Origin: Planctomycetaceae bacterium
Lineage (GTDB): Bacteria > Planctomycetota > Planctomycetia > Planctomycetales > Planctomycetaceae
Direction of reading: 5' to 3'
Length of the DNA: 34,319 nucleotides
Assembly: GCA_018699955.1 (NCBI GenBank)
Contig: JABISG010000093.1
Coordinates: forward strand, 1-34,319
Shown here in pieces: positions 17,400 through 28,800 of this stretch. Within the stretch, counting starts at the first letter, position 1. The number at the start of each line of letters is the position of its first letter. A model generated the notes under the pieces. It did no database searches. It saw only the letters and a program-made list of their open reading frames with translations, and was not told the DNA's origin. The position numbers were made by a program, and so were the translations under genes.

Positions 17400-19442
17400 T
17401 TACTGCCCCGGCAGCCAGTGGACGAAGATGTCGAGGTACAGCACCAGGACCATTAACCCCAACACAACCGCCATTCCGGCGTATGTCGCTGCAATCAGGA
17501 CGCGTTCGCTCGGTTTCTTGCGTGTCACCCCTTCCCAGATGAGAAACACCATGTGTCCCCCATCGAGAACGGGTATGGGCAGAAAGTTGATGACCGCGAG
17601 ATTGACGCTGAGGAATCCCAGGAACAACAGCAGATCGGCGAATCCACGGCTGGCGACGCGGTAGGCAACCGTCGCGATCCCGATCGGTCCGTGCAATTCC
17701 TTCACAGAAATCCGACCGCCAAACAGGCTGCGGAGCGTGAGGTAGATATCGGTCATGTTGTTTTTGGTGTGTGTCAAACCCATGCTGAGAGCGGCGGTCA
17801 CGCTTTCTGCTTTCCGCTTTTTCATCAGCCGAGCGAGCCGCACGCCACGCGTCGGCAGGTACCATTCGTCATCAATTGGCTTGGGTTGGAGCGTGACAAC
17901 ACGCGGTTTTCCGGTACCACCTTCGCCGGGCGAACTGACGTGCAGTTTGACGCTTCGCATGGGAATCCGCTGCATCGACCAGAACGCGTACGCCCAGTTG
18001 TGAATCGTTTCCTTGTCATCGCCTTCGCGTTTCTTGTCGAACTCGATCACAATCGGCTTGTCTCCGTAACCGTCAGACGGAGCGCCTTTCGGCAGGATGA
18101 GTTCCATCTTTTGAATTCGCTCTTCGACTTTGATCTTCCCCGCGACCGGGCTGTCGGCGACGACATTCAACACCGTCGAGGTCAATTGAAACGCCACCCC
18201 AAGCGCGGGAACCGACACCGACTGTCCCTCGTCCGGCTTCTCAATCCAGCCCGGCCTATCGAGCGGTGTGAGCTTTAGCGTCAATTCCTGCGGTTCGCCG
18301 CCCTTCACGGGCCGCTGCACGACAACCTCAACATCCTGCCCATGCTTATCTGCGAAGTAGTTGGGCAACCGCAGTGGGTTGATCTGTGTTCCGACTTCCA
18401 ATCCATCAACCTTGGCAATCTTGTCGCCTTCCTTCAGCCCTTGATTGGCTGCCGGCGAATTGTCTTTGATGGCCGTGACTTTGCCGATTCCCATCCAAAG
18501 CCCCAGCGTGCGAAAACGACGGGGCTTTAACTTGATCGCGACAACGTCTGTCGTCCCTTTGCGCTGGACGTGAAACTCAAGGGTTTCGGCTCGTTTGCGG
18601 GCCAGCAAATCCTGCAATTGGGGAAATGTGCTCACTTCAACGTCGTCAATCCGGACGATCGTGTCGCCCGCCTCGAACTCTTGATCAGCCGTCGCGGCGG
18701 ACGAACCGGGAATCGTCACTGGAATTTCCGCTTTGCCAGGATCGATCAAATGCATCCCAACGGTTTCACTGACGCCGATTTGCGGTCGCGTCGATTTGCC
18801 GTCCGTTTGAATGTTGAATTTGAACGGTTTTCCATCGCGGTGAACGCCCTCGACGACGAGCGTATCGACTGCGGAGAGCGCGACAGCCCGGCTGACGTCG
18901 CTGAAGACCTCGATCTCACGTCCATTAACTTTTGTGAACCTGTCGCCGACTTCCACGCCCGCCTGCCAAGCCGGCAGTCCAATTTCAACTTGACCGATAA
19001 TCGCGTCCGGTTCCTCGACACCCAGAGCAAAGCCCGAGGCGAAAAACAGCAGTCCGGTCACGACGTTCATGATGACGCCGGCGGAGATGATCCCCATGCG
19101 TTGCAAGACCGTTTTGGCGGAATACGAACGTGGGTCCTCTGCGATTTCCTCGGCCGACATCTGGCTGGGATCTGCATCGTCCTGTCCCAGCATTTTGACG
19201 TAACCGCCGAATGGAATGACCGAGAGCGCGTATTCGGTTTCCCCCTTTTTGTATCGCAGCAGAATCGGCCCGAATCCGATACTGAATCGCTCCACCTGCA
19301 CGTCGCACAACTTGGCAACGGCAAAGTGTCCGAACTCGTGGAATATGATGACCCACGTCAGGCCAAAGGCGACCCAGAAAATATTCAAAAACGTGGCCAT
19401 GTTCATTGCGAACAGGGGGTCCACTGCAATCAGGGGGTCCAT
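17400..19442 (-). CDS. rseP: RseP-type site-2 membrane metalloprotease
   Basis: RseP proteases cut transmembrane anti-sigma factors or signal peptides within the membrane. The zinc motif HEFGH (residues 35-39) lies in the first membrane helix, FGG..VKM follows, and the C-terminal [18 protein letters not shown] supplies the third metal ligand (Asp). Between them are several PDZ-like segments (for example [53 protein letters not shown]), giving 680 residues against about 450 in E. coli. The ATG at 19442 is chosen because AGGAGG lies 7 nt upstream; a longer frame to 19466 lacks this. The start overlaps the end of dxr by 13 nt, so translation is coupled. No anti-sigma factor is visible nearby. 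Confidence 0.92.
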   Translation of the reverse strand: MDPLIAVDPLFAMNMATFLNIFWVAFGLTWVIIFHEFGHFAVAKLCDVQVERFSIGFGPILLRYKKGETEYALSVIPFGGYVKMLGQDDADPSQMSAEEIAEDPRSYSAKTVLQRMGIISAGVIMNVVTGLLFFASGFALGVEEPDAIIGQVEIGLPAWQAGVEVGDRFTKVNGREIEVFSDVSRAVALSAVDTLVVEGVHRDGKPFKFNIQTDGKSTRPQIGVSETVGMHLIDPGKAEIPVTIPGSSAATADQEFEAGDTIVRIDDVEVSTFPQLQDLLARKRAETLEFHVQRKGTTDVVAIKLKPRRFRTLGLWMGIGKVTAIKDNSPAANQGLKEGDKIAKVDGLEVGTQINPLRLPNYFADKHGQDVEVVVQRPVKGGEPQELTLKLTPLDRPGWIEKPDEGQSVSVPALGVAFQLTSTVLNVVADSPVAGKIKVEERIQKMELILPKGAPSDGYGDKPIVIEFDKKREGDDKETIHNWAYAFWSMQRIPMRSVKLHVSSPGEGGTGKPRVVTLQPKPIDDEWYLPTRGVRLARLMKKRKAESVTAALSMGLTHTKNNMTDIYLTLRSLFGGRISVKELHGPIGIATVAYRVASRGFADLLLFLGFLSVNLAVINFLPIPVLDGGHMVFLIWEGVTRKKPSERVLIAATYAGMAVVLGLMVLVLYLDIFVHWLPGQ

Positions 19443-20578
19443 CGGCGTGCCTCCTTTCGAGCCCATTCGTCCAGCCGTAACAACCCGGTCAGGGTTGGCT
19501 GGGAGTCGAACTCGTGTGTATCGAGTACCGCACGGGAAACGCGCGGAATGTCATTAAAACTCAGGGTTCCTGTCAGAAATCTCTCGACGGCCACTTCGTT
19601 GGCCGCATTCAAAACCGCGCCGCACGTTCCCCCGCGTTCTGCCACTTCAAACCCGAGCTTCAACGCGGGAAAGGCGTCGAAATCGGGCGGATGAAATTCC
19701 ATTGTCATTGTGTCGGTCCAGTTCAGCCGCGGGCTGATTCCCGCCGTCCGTTCCGGCCACGTTAAAGCATACTGAATTGGCAGCTTCATATCCGGCGGAG
19801 ACATTTGAGCGATGACCGATCCATCGACAAATTCAACCATTGAATGCACGATCGACTGCGGATGCACAACCACCTCGATTTGCTCCACATCGAGATCGAA
19901 CAGCCATTTCGCCTCAATCACCTCCAGAGCTTTATTCATCATGGTCGCAGAATCGACCGTAATTTTTGCCCCCATGTCCCAGGTAGGATGTGCGAGAGCC
20001 ATTTCTGGTGTTACGTCGCCTAACTGTTTGGCGGTACGGCCTCGAAATGGCCCGCCGCTGGCCGTCAGCACCACGCGACGGACGTCTTCACGACGCCCCG
20101 CCTGCAGGGCCTGAAAAATGGCACTATGTTCGCTATCGACCGGTAACAGGGTTGCTCCGCTGCGGTCAGCCAACTCCATGACAAGCGGCCCGGCCACAAT
20201 CAGAGTTTCCTTGTTCGCCAGGGCAACTCGCTTTCCCGCCTCCAATGCGGCCCACGCACCTCGTAATCCTGCCGCCCCAACAATGGCGGCGACAACAATA
20301 TCAACCTCGTCTGCAGAGGCCAGCCGCTCGATCGCTTCCGGCCCAAACAGTAACTCAGTTTTCGGCGAAAACGCGTCACGCCCCACGGTATTCTGCAGAT
20401 CCTCGTCGGCAACAACTGCCCAGCGAGGCTCAAACCGACGACTTTGCGAACCCAACTGTTCCCAACTGTGGTGGGCAGAAATGCCGGCCAGCTGCAGGCT
20501 TCCCGACAACGACTCCACCACGTCGAGGCAATTGGTCCCAATGGAACCGGTCGATCCGAGGACTGCAATCTGCTTCAT
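19430..20578 (-). CDS. dxr: 1-deoxy-D-xylulose 5-phosphate reductoisomerase
   Basis: Dxr (IspC) rearranges and reduces DXP to 2-C-methyl-D-erythritol 4-phosphate with NADPH, the committed step of the MEP isoprenoid pathway. The 382-residue product shows the nucleotide-binding [14 protein letters not shown] at the N-terminus, the [12 protein letters not shown] segment, the metal/substrate site [33 protein letters not shown], and the C-terminal [13 protein letters not shown]. All are characteristic and intact. It is first in a two-gene unit with rseP, an order also common in other bacteria. It is divergent from ftsH with a 338-nt intergenic region. Confidence 0.95.
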   Translation of the reverse strand: MKQIAVLGSTGSIGTNCLDVVESLSGSLQLAGISAHHSWEQLGSQSRRFEPRWAVVADEDLQNTVGRDAFSPKTELLFGPEAIERLASADEVDIVVAAIVGAAGLRGAWAALEAGKRVALANKETLIVAGPLVMELADRSGATLLPVDSEHSAIFQALQAGRREDVRRVVLTASGGPFRGRTAKQLGDVTPEMALAHPTWDMGAKITVDSATMMNKALEVIEAKWLFDLDVEQIEVVVHPQSIVHSMVEFVDGSVIAQMSPPDMKLPIQYALTWPERTAGISPRLNWTDTMTMEFHPPDFDAFPALKLGFEVAERGGTCGAVLNAANEVAVERFLTGTLSFNDIPRVSRAVLDTHEFDSQPTLTGLLRLDEWARKEARRWTP

Positions 20579-20817
20579 CCACGTGCGTCACGGAGTTAAA
20601 TTTGGTCTCAACTGTCGGTACAACGTCCGTTCTGCCGCAACGGGACCGACGCAAACGGCACAATCGAAGTAACCTACAACGCCGACGACCATTCTGGACT
20701 AATTCCATGACGGAAGGGGCGAATTGTAGTCACTTTGCGTATTCTGCCGCACCGCGGTCATTCTAGGGCGAGCCTCACATTGTCGCAAGAGGCATCAGAA
20801 CCGCTCGACTGCGGGAG

Positions 20818-20846
20818 TTGACCGGCACGGAAACAGGGTCTACAGT
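20818..20846 (+). promoter_or_regulatory. Near-consensus sigma70 promoter of ftsH
   Basis: TTGACC (20818-20823; 5/6), an exact 17-nt spacer, and TACAGT (20841-20846; 4/6) are placed so that transcription would start near 20853, about 64 nt before the ftsH ATG. This also argues against any coding start at 20818. The rest of the 20579-20916 gap shows no gene; dxr must have its promoter there too, but none stands out. Confidence 0.65.
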
Positions 20847-20916
20847 TCCATGCGGGTGTTTCGGTTCGCCGACCTCGTGCCAACCCTCAATTGAAATCTT
20901 TTTGCCGAAGAAAAGC

Positions 20917-23007
20917 ATGTCTGAACAAGAGAACTCCCCTCACCCGCCTTCCGATGATCGCAAATCGGGCAAACGGTCTTCCTCGGGAGATGGCCGCAAG
21001 CCCGAACGCTCTTCATCCAGCAATCTCATCTGGTATCTGATGATTGCCGGCGTGGTGGCGTTGATTGCCATGAACGTAATGAGGGACAGCAAGTCGGGCA
21101 AACAAGAGGTCAAGTTCAGCCAATTGTTCCGGTCGCTGGAAAATAATGGCGAACAGGTGAAGCTGGAAGACGGCACCGAAATCGGATTCACGCCAGAAAA
21201 CGTTCACGAGTTGATCGTCGGCCGCGATGTCATTTCCTTTCAGGATCGTCCAGATCCCAAGTCAGGCGAAAGTTCTGAGGACGCGCCACCGATTCGGGAA
21301 TTTTACATTAACGCCATTGGTATGGAAGACGACAAGGCCAAGCTGACTGCATTGCTCCGCAGCAAGGGAATCGACAACACCTATGCCGCCTCGACGCCCG
21401 AATGGCAGAACATGCTGACGCTGCTCTTTATCCCGCTGATGTTCATTCTGGTCATCGTCTTTATCTTTCGCCGCATGGGCGGAGCCGGTTCGGCCATGTC
21501 GTTTGGACGCAGTCGCGGACGGATGTATGCGCAGGAAGAAGTTGAATCGACCTTCAACGAGGTCGCCGGCATCGATGAGGCCGTCGAGGAATTGCGCGAA
21601 GTTGTCGAGTTTTTGCGAACGCCGGCCAAGTATCAGGCGCTCGGCGGACGAATTCCCCGCGGCGTGCTGTTGATCGGCCCTCCCGGTACCGGCAAGACGC
21701 TCCTTGCCAAGGCCGTCGCCGGTGAGGCGGGTGTTCCTTTTTATAGCCTCTCCGGTTCCGACTTCGTCGAAATGTTCGTCGGCGTTGGTGCGGCGCGCGT
21801 TCGCGACATGTTCCAACAGGCTGCCCAGCGATCCCCCAGCATCATCTTCATCGACGAACTCGACGCGCTCGGCAAGGTCCGCGGTAGCGGTATGCCCGGC
21901 GGACACGACGAACGCGAGCAAACGCTGAATGCGCTGCTCGTCGAAATGGACGGCTTCTCGTCCGATCACAGCGTCATTGTGATGGCGGCGACCAACCGGC
22001 CTGAAACGCTCGATCCGGCGTTATTGCGTCCCGGCCGTTTCGATCGACACGTGATGGTCGATCGCCCCGACGTTCTCGGCCGCGAGGCGATCCTCAAAGT
22101 TCACGCCACCAAGATCAAGATGGACGATTCCGTCGATCTGGTCCGACTCGCAAAACTTACGCCGGGATTTGTCGGGGCAGATCTGGCCAATCTCGTCAAC
22201 GAGGCGGCATTGCTGGCGGCCCGCAACAACATGACGGCCGTCACCATGTCGGAGTTTGAAGAAGGAATCGAACGCGTTATAGCCGGTCTGGAAAAGCAGA
22301 CACGCATCATTCACCAGGATGAAAAACAGCGCGTTGCCTATCACGAATGCGGCCACGCATTGGTTGCGTGCTCGCTGCCGAACACCGATCCCGTCCACAA
22401 GATTTCCATTATTCCCCGCGGCATGGCCATGGGTTATGCCATGCAGTTGCCGGAAAACGACCGCAAGCTCATCACCCAATCGGAGTTGACAAGCCGTATC
22501 TGCGTGCTGCTGGGCGGAATTACCTCGGAAGAAATCATCTTCCAGGAGACATCGACCGGGGCGCAAAACGATTTGCAACGCGCCACCGACATTGCCCGGC
22601 AAATGGTAACCGAATTCGGCATGAGTCCCAGACTCGGCCGCGTCCATTACAGCGACAGTCCGTCGCGTTCGCCGTTTCTCGGCGGGCCGATGTTCTCCAA
22701 CGACAGTCCACACAGTGCAGAGACCGTGCGTGAGATCGATCTCGAAATTAAGCGGATGATCGACGAGGCCGTCGAAACCGTTCACGAGGTGCTGTCCAGT
22801 CGGCGCGAAGTTCTTGAGCACATGGTCCGCGATTTGATGGAAGTCGAAGTGATGGACTCGGACCATCTGCAGCGAATCCTCGACGAACACAAGACCGGCC
22901 CACAAATCAAACCGGGGACCTATGCCACCGCTTCCGGTACGGAAACCGACCCGCCCACCACAACCGACGACGACAGCCCAAAACGGGAATCGGCCGACGG
23001 GGCTTGA
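20917..23007 (+). CDS. ftsH: ATP-dependent zinc metalloprotease FtsH
   Basis: FtsH is a hexameric membrane AAA+ protease that extracts and degrades membrane and unstable cytosolic proteins. The 696 residues contain TM1 (about 37-55, [19 protein letters not shown]), a periplasmic domain, TM2 (about 166-185), Walker A GPPGTGKT (254-261), Walker B IIFIDE (309-314), the second region of homology [20 protein letters not shown], and the zinc site HECGH (476-480), with the later [21 protein letters not shown] segment supplying the third ligand region. The N-terminus before TM1 is an unusual polar, Ser/Lys-rich extension of about 35 residues. The ATG at 20917 is preferred to the longer frame, which would start inside the promoter. 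The sulfatase gene follows by 85 nt. Confidence 0.95.
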   Translation: MSEQENSPHPPSDDRKSGKRSSSGDGRKPERSSSSNLIWYLMIAGVVALIAMNVMRDSKSGKQEVKFSQLFRSLENNGEQVKLEDGTEIGFTPENVHELIVGRDVISFQDRPDPKSGESSEDAPPIREFYINAIGMEDDKAKLTALLRSKGIDNTYAASTPEWQNMLTLLFIPLMFILVIVFIFRRMGGAGSAMSFGRSRGRMYAQEEVESTFNEVAGIDEAVEELREVVEFLRTPAKYQALGGRIPRGVLLIGPPGTGKTLLAKAVAGEAGVPFYSLSGSDFVEMFVGVGAARVRDMFQQAAQRSPSIIFIDELDALGKVRGSGMPGGHDEREQTLNALLVEMDGFSSDHSVIVMAATNRPETLDPALLRPGRFDRHVMVDRPDVLGREAILKVHATKIKMDDSVDLVRLAKLTPGFVGADLANLVNEAALLAARNNMTAVTMSEFEEGIERVIAGLEKQTRIIHQDEKQRVAYHECGHALVACSLPNTDPVHKISIIPRGMAMGYAMQLPENDRKLITQSELTSRICVLLGGITSEEIIFQETSTGAQNDLQRATDIARQMVTEFGMSPRLGRVHYSDSPSRSPFLGGPMFSNDSPHSAETVREIDLEIKRMIDEAVETVHEVLSSRREVLEHMVRDLMEVEVMDSDHLQRILDEHKTGPQIKPGTYATASGTETDPPTTTDDDSPKRESADGA

Positions 23008-23024
23008 TGGATGCGGAAGGGCGC

Positions 23025-23060
23025 GCTCCGCTGCGCAAAGCTTTCGCGTCGCGGCTAAAC
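23025..23060. repeat. 36-bp direct repeat, copy 1 (before the sulfatase)
   Basis: This 36-nt segment (ends GCTCCGCTGCGCAAAGC and CGCGTCGCGGCTAAAC) matches the copy at 24581-24616 at 34 of 36 positions. It lies 17 nt after the ftsH stop and 32 nt before the sulfatase start. Confidence 0.85.
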
Positions 23061-23092
23061 AATGTGACCGTTGCGATAGCAAAGGGTGGGCG

Positions 23093-24577
23093 ATGCGATT
23101 CACGAAACATGCACTGTTTGGCTCTATCGTTCTGCAATGCCTTGTTGGTCTCGCTGCTGCAGCTCCGGCAGACAGTGCACCAACTGGTAAATCGAACCGC
23201 TACAACGTGCTGTTCATCGCCATCGATGACCTGCGCCCGGAACTTGGCTGTTACGGCGTCACCGCCGCGCAGTCACCGCACCTCGATCGATTGGCCGAAA
23301 GTTCCGTTCTGTTCAAACGCCATTACGTCCAGGTGGCAACATGCGGAGCCTCGCGTTTTGCATTGCTGACCGGGCGGAGTCCGGCAACTTCGGGTGTCAC
23401 CCGCAATAATAGTGCAGCATACCAAGGCAAGTCGGCACTGAAACGCACAGAGCAACCGGCTGCCCAATCGATGCCGGAACTGTTCCGCCGCTCGGGCTAT
23501 CGCACCGTCTGCATCGGCAAGATTTCTCACACGCCCGATGGTCGTGTCTTCGCCTACAACGGTGCGGGCGACGGTCGTCACGAAATACCGCACGCCTGGG
23601 ATGAACTTCCCACGCCATTCGGATCGTGGAAACGCGGTTGGGGAATCTTCTTCGCATACGCTGGCGGAAAACACCGGGAAGATGGTGGCGGACACAAAGA
23701 CCTGATGGATTTCACCGCCGAACAGGACAACGATCTTCCCGACGGCCTGCTGGCAAGCACGGCCATCGATCGGTTGCGAACGCTCAAGACTGCGAAAACA
23801 CCGTTCTTCATGGGGCTGGGATTCTTCAAGCCGCATCTGCCGTTCGTTGCACCCAAACAGGATTGGGACGCCTTTGAGAACGCGGACATCCCATTACCGC
23901 CGGTCGGAAAGATCGACTCCCCCTACTGGCACGGCAGCGGCGAATTCTACAAGTACAACACCCCCTACAAGAAAACGCGGCCCTTATCGCCCGACGCACA
24001 GCGCACGGCGCGACGAGCTTATTACGCCTGCGTGCGCTATGCCGACCGACAAGTCGGACGCGTCCTGAAAGCGCTGGACGAACTGGACCTGTCGAAGAAC
24101 ACCATCGTCGTCGTCTGGGGCGATCACGGTTGGCATCTCGGCGAACAGCAAATTTGGGCGAAGCATTCGCCGTTCGAACGGGCCAACCGCAGCGTGCTGA
24201 TGATGCGCGTCCCCGGAATGTCTCGCCCGGGACTGAAGACCGCCGCGCTGGCCGAGACCATCGATCTGTATCCAACGCTCGTGGATTTGTGCCAACCGAA
24301 ATTCAAGCAAACTCAATGGCCGCTCGACGGAAAATCGCTCGCGCCAATTCTCAACGGCAACGCAACGCAAGTTCGTCGGGCGGCAATCAGCTATTGGGGC
24401 AACGCGATCTCGGTCCGAACCGATACGCATCGCCTGATCGTCGGCAAGTCCCGCAAAGGGACACCGCATACGGCTCTATATGACTTGTCCGACAATCCGG
24501 ACAACATTCAGAATGTTGCCGACGCGCAGCCGGAGACGGTCGAGCGATTACGGCGGTTTCTGCCAATGGCGCCGTAG
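23093..24577 (+). CDS. Secreted sulfatase (iduronate-2-sulfatase-like, formylglycine type)
   Basis: Sulfatases hydrolyse sulfate esters of polysaccharides; planctomycetes carry many. The 494-residue product has a Sec signal peptide (MRFTKHALFGSIVLQCLVGLAAA), the metal-binding NVLFIAIDDLRPELGCYG (about 38-55), and the maturation motif CGASRFALLTGRSP with Cys84 (C-x-A-x-R variant of C-x-P-S-R), predicted to become formylglycine. It also has LGFFKPHLPF, VVWGDHGWHLGEQQIWAKHSPFERANR with the metal-binding Asp-His, and a C-terminal subdomain with LYDLSDNPDNIQNVA. The arrangement is that of the iduronate-2-sulfatase/choline-sulfatase-like group; the natural substrate is unknown. The ATG at 23093 is chosen because the signal peptide begins there. 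It is flanked by two near-identical 36-bp repeats and converges on the cyclase gene. Confidence 0.92.
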   Translation: MRFTKHALFGSIVLQCLVGLAAAAPADSAPTGKSNRYNVLFIAIDDLRPELGCYGVTAAQSPHLDRLAESSVLFKRHYVQVATCGASRFALLTGRSPATSGVTRNNSAAYQGKSALKRTEQPAAQSMPELFRRSGYRTVCIGKISHTPDGRVFAYNGAGDGRHEIPHAWDELPTPFGSWKRGWGIFFAYAGGKHREDGGGHKDLMDFTAEQDNDLPDGLLASTAIDRLRTLKTAKTPFFMGLGFFKPHLPFVAPKQDWDAFENADIPLPPVGKIDSPYWHGSGEFYKYNTPYKKTRPLSPDAQRTARRAYYACVRYADRQVGRVLKALDELDLSKNTIVVVWGDHGWHLGEQQIWAKHSPFERANRSVLMMRVPGMSRPGLKTAALAETIDLYPTLVDLCQPKFKQTQWPLDGKSLAPILNGNATQVRRAAISYWGNAISVRTDTHRLIVGKSRKGTPHTALYDLSDNPDNIQNVADAQPETVERLRRFLPMAP

Positions 24578-24580
24578 ATC

Positions 24581-24616
24581 GCTCCGCTGCGCAAAGCCTG
24601 CGCGTCGCGGCTAAAC
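24581..24616. repeat. 36-bp direct repeat, copy 2 (after the sulfatase)
   Basis: Second copy of the 36-nt repeat, in the same orientation as 23025-23060, differing at two internal positions (TTT versus CTG). It begins 3 nt after the sulfatase stop and ends 21 nt before the convergent cyclase stop. Confidence 0.85.
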
Positions 24617-24637
24617 GGGGACTTGTTGGCATTACGG

Positions 24638-25651
24638 TCAATACGATGCGATGGGGTTTAACGGTGAACCGGTTCCGCCTTTCACGCGAATCGGGGAAGC
24701 GGTGATGAGGAACTCCCAGCGTTTGAGTTGGACGGCGGTCTTGCTCAAATCTTCGAGATCGCAGTTGTCGAAGATGTGCACGCCCATCGCATGCAGCGTC
24801 AGCAGGTGAATTGGATGCGTCACGCCTTCGATTCCCGAGGGGATGACATCGCTGGCGGCATCGCTGCCCAGCATGGCGATGTCCCGCTCTTTCAACCATT
24901 TGCCGCACGACGCGTGCAGTCCCGCCAATCCTTCTTCGTTCGCGTCCCAGGCACCGACGGCATCGCGTCGCGCCCAGCGACCGGTGCGAATGAAAACGAC
25001 GTCGCCGGCGGTCACCTTCAAGCCGGTCCGTTTTTCCCAGGCGTCGAGGTCTTCCGGGTAAATCGGTGTACCCGGTTCGAGATATTTCACACCCCGCAGT
25101 TCCGGGATGTCGATCAGAATGCCGCGGGTGAAAATGCCGGTCTTGATGTTGTCGATGCTCAGCTTGTTGGCACCGGCGTCGCTGACTTCGTTCCGCGAAA
25201 ACCCGTTGTACATTTTGCCGCGATGAAACAGATGGCAAAGCGAGTCCATGTGCGTATGGGCCAGGCCGTGATAGGCGACGCTGTAACGATCCATTGCCCA
25301 TTGGCCGACGGAATTTCGGCCGGTCGTCAGCATCTTGTGTTCAAACGGACGAGGATTATCCGGCGCGACTTTCGTCTCGGAGATTCGCGCGAGCGAAACC
25401 GAGATGCCTTCTTTCACAAGTTGCGCCGCCTGTTTTCGCTTGGCGGGGGTGATGAGGTTCAGCGTGCCAAGTTGGTCGTCTTTGCCCCAGCGTCCCCAGT
25501 TGGAAAGTTCTTTGATCTGTCGTTCGACGTCGGCCGCCGTCATTTTGTGTTTGTCTTGCGCAACGGCTAAGTCAACGCTCGACAACGCGATGGCTGAAAC
25601 GACAACAGCCAACAGAGGACTGCGGAAACGAGGTCGAGTGAAGAATGGCAT
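24638..25651 (-). CDS. Secreted cyclase-family protein (kynurenine-formamidase-like metal hydrolase)
   Basis: The 337-residue product has a signal peptide (to about residue 31, LSSVDLAVAQ) and the cyclase-family metal motif HTHMDSLCH (132-140), corresponding to the HxGTHxDxPxH signature of bacterial kynurenine formamidase and related manganese/zinc hydrolases. A further Gly-rich GDVVFIRTGRW (about 215-225) and the C-terminal HIFDNCDLEDL fit the same fold. In this subgroup the substrate is generally unknown. Export is unusual for a tryptophan-degradation enzyme and points to another amide or ester substrate. The ATG at 25651 is chosen at the signal peptide; an open frame extends further upstream but overlaps the promoter. 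AGGA lies about 9-12 nt upstream. Confidence 0.85.
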   Translation of the reverse strand: MPFFTRPRFRSPLLAVVVSAIALSSVDLAVAQDKHKMTAADVERQIKELSNWGRWGKDDQLGTLNLITPAKRKQAAQLVKEGISVSLARISETKVAPDNPRPFEHKMLTTGRNSVGQWAMDRYSVAYHGLAHTHMDSLCHLFHRGKMYNGFSRNEVSDAGANKLSIDNIKTGIFTRGILIDIPELRGVKYLEPGTPIYPEDLDAWEKRTGLKVTAGDVVFIRTGRWARRDAVGAWDANEEGLAGLHASCGKWLKERDIAMLGSDAASDVIPSGIEGVTHPIHLLTLHAMGVHIFDNCDLEDLSKTAVQLKRWEFLITASPIRVKGGTGSPLNPIASY

Positions 25652-25724
25652 GATGGTTGTTCCTGTTGAACGGGGGACGACGGGCTTCGCCGTGTTTCGT
25701 TGAGCCGATAGCTTACTGTCAGAA

Positions 25725-25730
25725 ATTATA
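25725..25730 (-). promoter_or_regulatory. Consensus -10 box upstream of the cyclase gene
   Basis: The minus strand reads a perfect TATAAT at 25725-25730, about 75 nt before the cyclase ATG. The hexamer 17 nt further upstream (CTGCAA) is a poor -35. On the opposite strand, TACAAT at 25791-25796, inside the perfect palindrome ATTGTACAAT (25787-25796), may serve the divergent DUF1549 gene. Confidence 0.4.
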
Positions 25731-25885
25731 CTGTGAACGCGGTTCGATTGCAGAATCGTTGTGAACTCTGCGTTGCACCGTTGAACATTGTACAATGAAG
25801 TGCGTTGTTATTTTGTAGTCGTCGTAGGCGACGTCAACTTTTGTTTTCGAGTCTCGATTACCGTCTGCCTCTTGCCTTCAACCCC

Positions 25886-28800
25886 ATGAGCGCGATGAAA
25901 CATTGCCTGCTTGTTTCGATCTCACTGTTTACCCTTCTGCTCGACGGGCAATCGCAAAGTGTGTCGGCCGCCGATTCGCCAATTGTCTTCAATCGCGACA
26001 TCCGTCCGATTCTTAACGACCGCTGTCTGGCCTGTCATGGTCCCGATGAAAAGCAACGGCAGGCCGACTTGCGATTGGATGTGCGCAAATTGGCGGTTGA
26101 AGCGGCCATTGTGCCGGGACAATCGGCGAAGAGCGATTTGATCGCGCGGATTACGTCCCAGGACGCCGACATCCAGATGCCGCCAGCCGATTCAAAACAG
26201 AAACCGCTGAGCAAAGACGAAATCGACCTGTTGCGACGCTGGATCGATGAGGGCGCGAAATACCAAACGCATTGGGCGTTTATTGCGCCCGAACGACCGG
26301 TTGCTCCCGCCATTCAGAACAAAAACTGGGGCCGCAATCCCATTGACAGCTTCGTGCTGGCGAACCTTGAAAAGGAAGGTCTGACGCCATCTGGGGAAGC
26401 TGACCGGCCAACGTTGATTCGACGGGCATCGCTCGATTTGACGGGGTTGCCGCCGTCGCCGCAGGCCGTCAAAGAATTTGTGAACGACACGTCGGCCAAT
26501 GCCTGGGAAAAGGCCATCGAACGGCTGTTGAAATCGGAACGCTACGGCGAACACCTTGCGCGGTACTGGCTCGATGCTGCCCGGTATGCCGACACAAACG
26601 GTTATCAATACGATCTGGAACGCGAACAGTGGGTTTGGCGGGATTGGTTGATCCACGCCTTCAATTCCAACATGCCTTTCGATCAGTTCACTATCGAGCA
26701 ACTCGCCGGCGATTTACTGCCAAACGCAACTGATCAACAGCGGCTGGCGACCGCCTTTCATCGCAATCATCCCATTACGATTGAGGGCGGCGTGATCGAT
26801 GAAGAATACCGCACGGAATACGTGATCGATCGCGTGGTGACAACATCGACCGTCTGGATGGGCATGACGATGGTGTGTGGCCGTTGTCACGACCACAAGT
26901 ACGATCCGATCTCGCAGAAGGAGTTTTACCAGTTCTTTGCTTTCTTCAATCAAGTCCCCGAACGGGGCAACAACGGATTCGCCCCCAAGATCAACGTCGC
27001 CTCGCCGTTGACGACCCGACGACAGCAACGGATCAACAATCAAATTGCCGAGGCAGAGCAGCGGCTCAAGAAACATCCGGCACTCTCCGAGAAGAAACTC
27101 ATCGAGTGGGAAAGACGACTGACGAACGTAGTTACCAATCAATGGTCGGTCGTCGTCCCCGCGACGCGCGTTTCGCAGGGAGGGGCCACGCTCGAAGTGC
27201 AGGCCGACAAGAGCATTCTGGCGACGGGCAAGAACCCGGCGACCGAAACTTATGAACTCATATTGCAGCCGAACACATCGGCCGTTCATGCAATTCGGCT
27301 CGAAGCATTGAAGCACCCATCGTTTGTCGGCGGCGGTACGGGGCGGGGGAGCAACGGGAACTTTGTGCTGAGCGAGATTGAGTTCGCCGCCGCGACGAAG
27401 AGCACGCCAGACAAGTTCGAGCCAGTGAAGGTTGCTTCCGCGGAAGCCGACTATTCGCAGGCCAACTACAATATCAAGCTGGCCATCGATGGTAAAATCG
27501 ACCGCACCGGCTGGGCAGTCGATGGAAATACGAAGTTTGAAGATCGCGTCGCCGTCTTTACCTTTGCCAAACCGTTGTTGGCCGACGACGTGGCGCAATT
27601 GCGAATTCGCCTGCATCACCGGTACGGCGGCAGTCATCACATCGGCCGATTTCGGCTGGCGATCGCAGCACAGCCGGTCCAGGAGGTGCCGCCGGATGTT
27701 GCCGGCATTGTGCAAACCGCTGCCGCAAATAGAACAACTGCCCAACGCGAGCGGCTGACCGAAGTTCTGCTGGAACGCTTCGGCCCGAAAGAAGTCCAGG
27801 CAGCGACCGCCAACTTGCGAAGTTTGCGTAACCAACGTGCCGCGCTGACAAGAACTCCCGCGACAATGGTGATGACCGACCGCGCAGCACCGCGCACAAC
27901 ACACGTGCTGTATCGCGGCGAATACGACAAGCCGCGCGAAGAAGTCACATCGGGAGTTCCCGCCGTCTTTCCATCGCTTCCCGATGGGATTCCGGCGAAC
28001 CGACTGGCGCTGGCGCGTTGGCTCGTTAGCGCAAATCATCCGCTGACCGCACGGGTGACGGTCAACCGCTATTGGCAACAGTTATTCTGCACGGGCATGG
28101 TCAAGACGACCGAAGATTTCGGATCGCAGGGCGAATACCCCGTTCATCCGGAACTGCTCGATTGGCTGGCGGTCGAATTCGTCAAATCGGGATGGGATGT
28201 CAAAGGCCTGCTGAAGAAGATGATGTTGTCTGCCACGTATCGGCAGTCGTCGCGTGTCACGAAAGAGTCATACGAGCGTGATCCGGATAACCGGCTGCTC
28301 GCGCGTGGGCCGGGATACCGATTGGACGCCGAGGTGATCCGCGACAGTGCATTGAAAGTCAGCGGGTTGCTGGTCGATCGCCTCGGCGGCCCCAGTGTGT
28401 TCCCCTATCATCCGCCCGGCTTGTGGCAGGAAATCAACAACCGGCCCGGTTATTCCCGCACCTACAAGCAGGACGCCAACGAGAACATCTATCGCAGAAG
28501 CCTGTACACATTTTGGAAGCGAACCGTTCCCCCACCGTCGATGGCAACGTTCGACGCGCCGCAGCGCGAGTACTGCGTCGTGCGGCGATCGCGCACCAAC
28601 ACGCCGCTGCAGGCATTCGTGATGCTGCACGATCCGCAGTTCGTCGAGGCAGCTCGACAATTGGGAAAACGCATGATGACTGAAGGTGGGAAGACCGTCG
28701 ATGATCGTATCGCCTACGGTTTCCAACTCTGCACCGCACGTCGTCCCAACGCCGCCGAGCGAACGGTTCTCAAACAGATGTTCGACAAGAGATTACGGCA

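Noticed and set aside
20818..20916. Upstream in-frame extension of ftsH from a TTG at 20818
   Set aside because: The TTG is the -35 hexamer of a good promoter, and transcription would start downstream of it.
22021..23103. Long minus-strand open frame (360 codons) opposite ftsH
   Set aside because: Shadow of the ftsH reading frame in GC-rich DNA; no recognisable motif.
26714..28078. Long minus-strand open frame (454 codons) opposite the DUF1549/1553 gene
   Set aside because: Antisense shadow; the plus-strand product has conserved CxxCH and PSD1 motifs.
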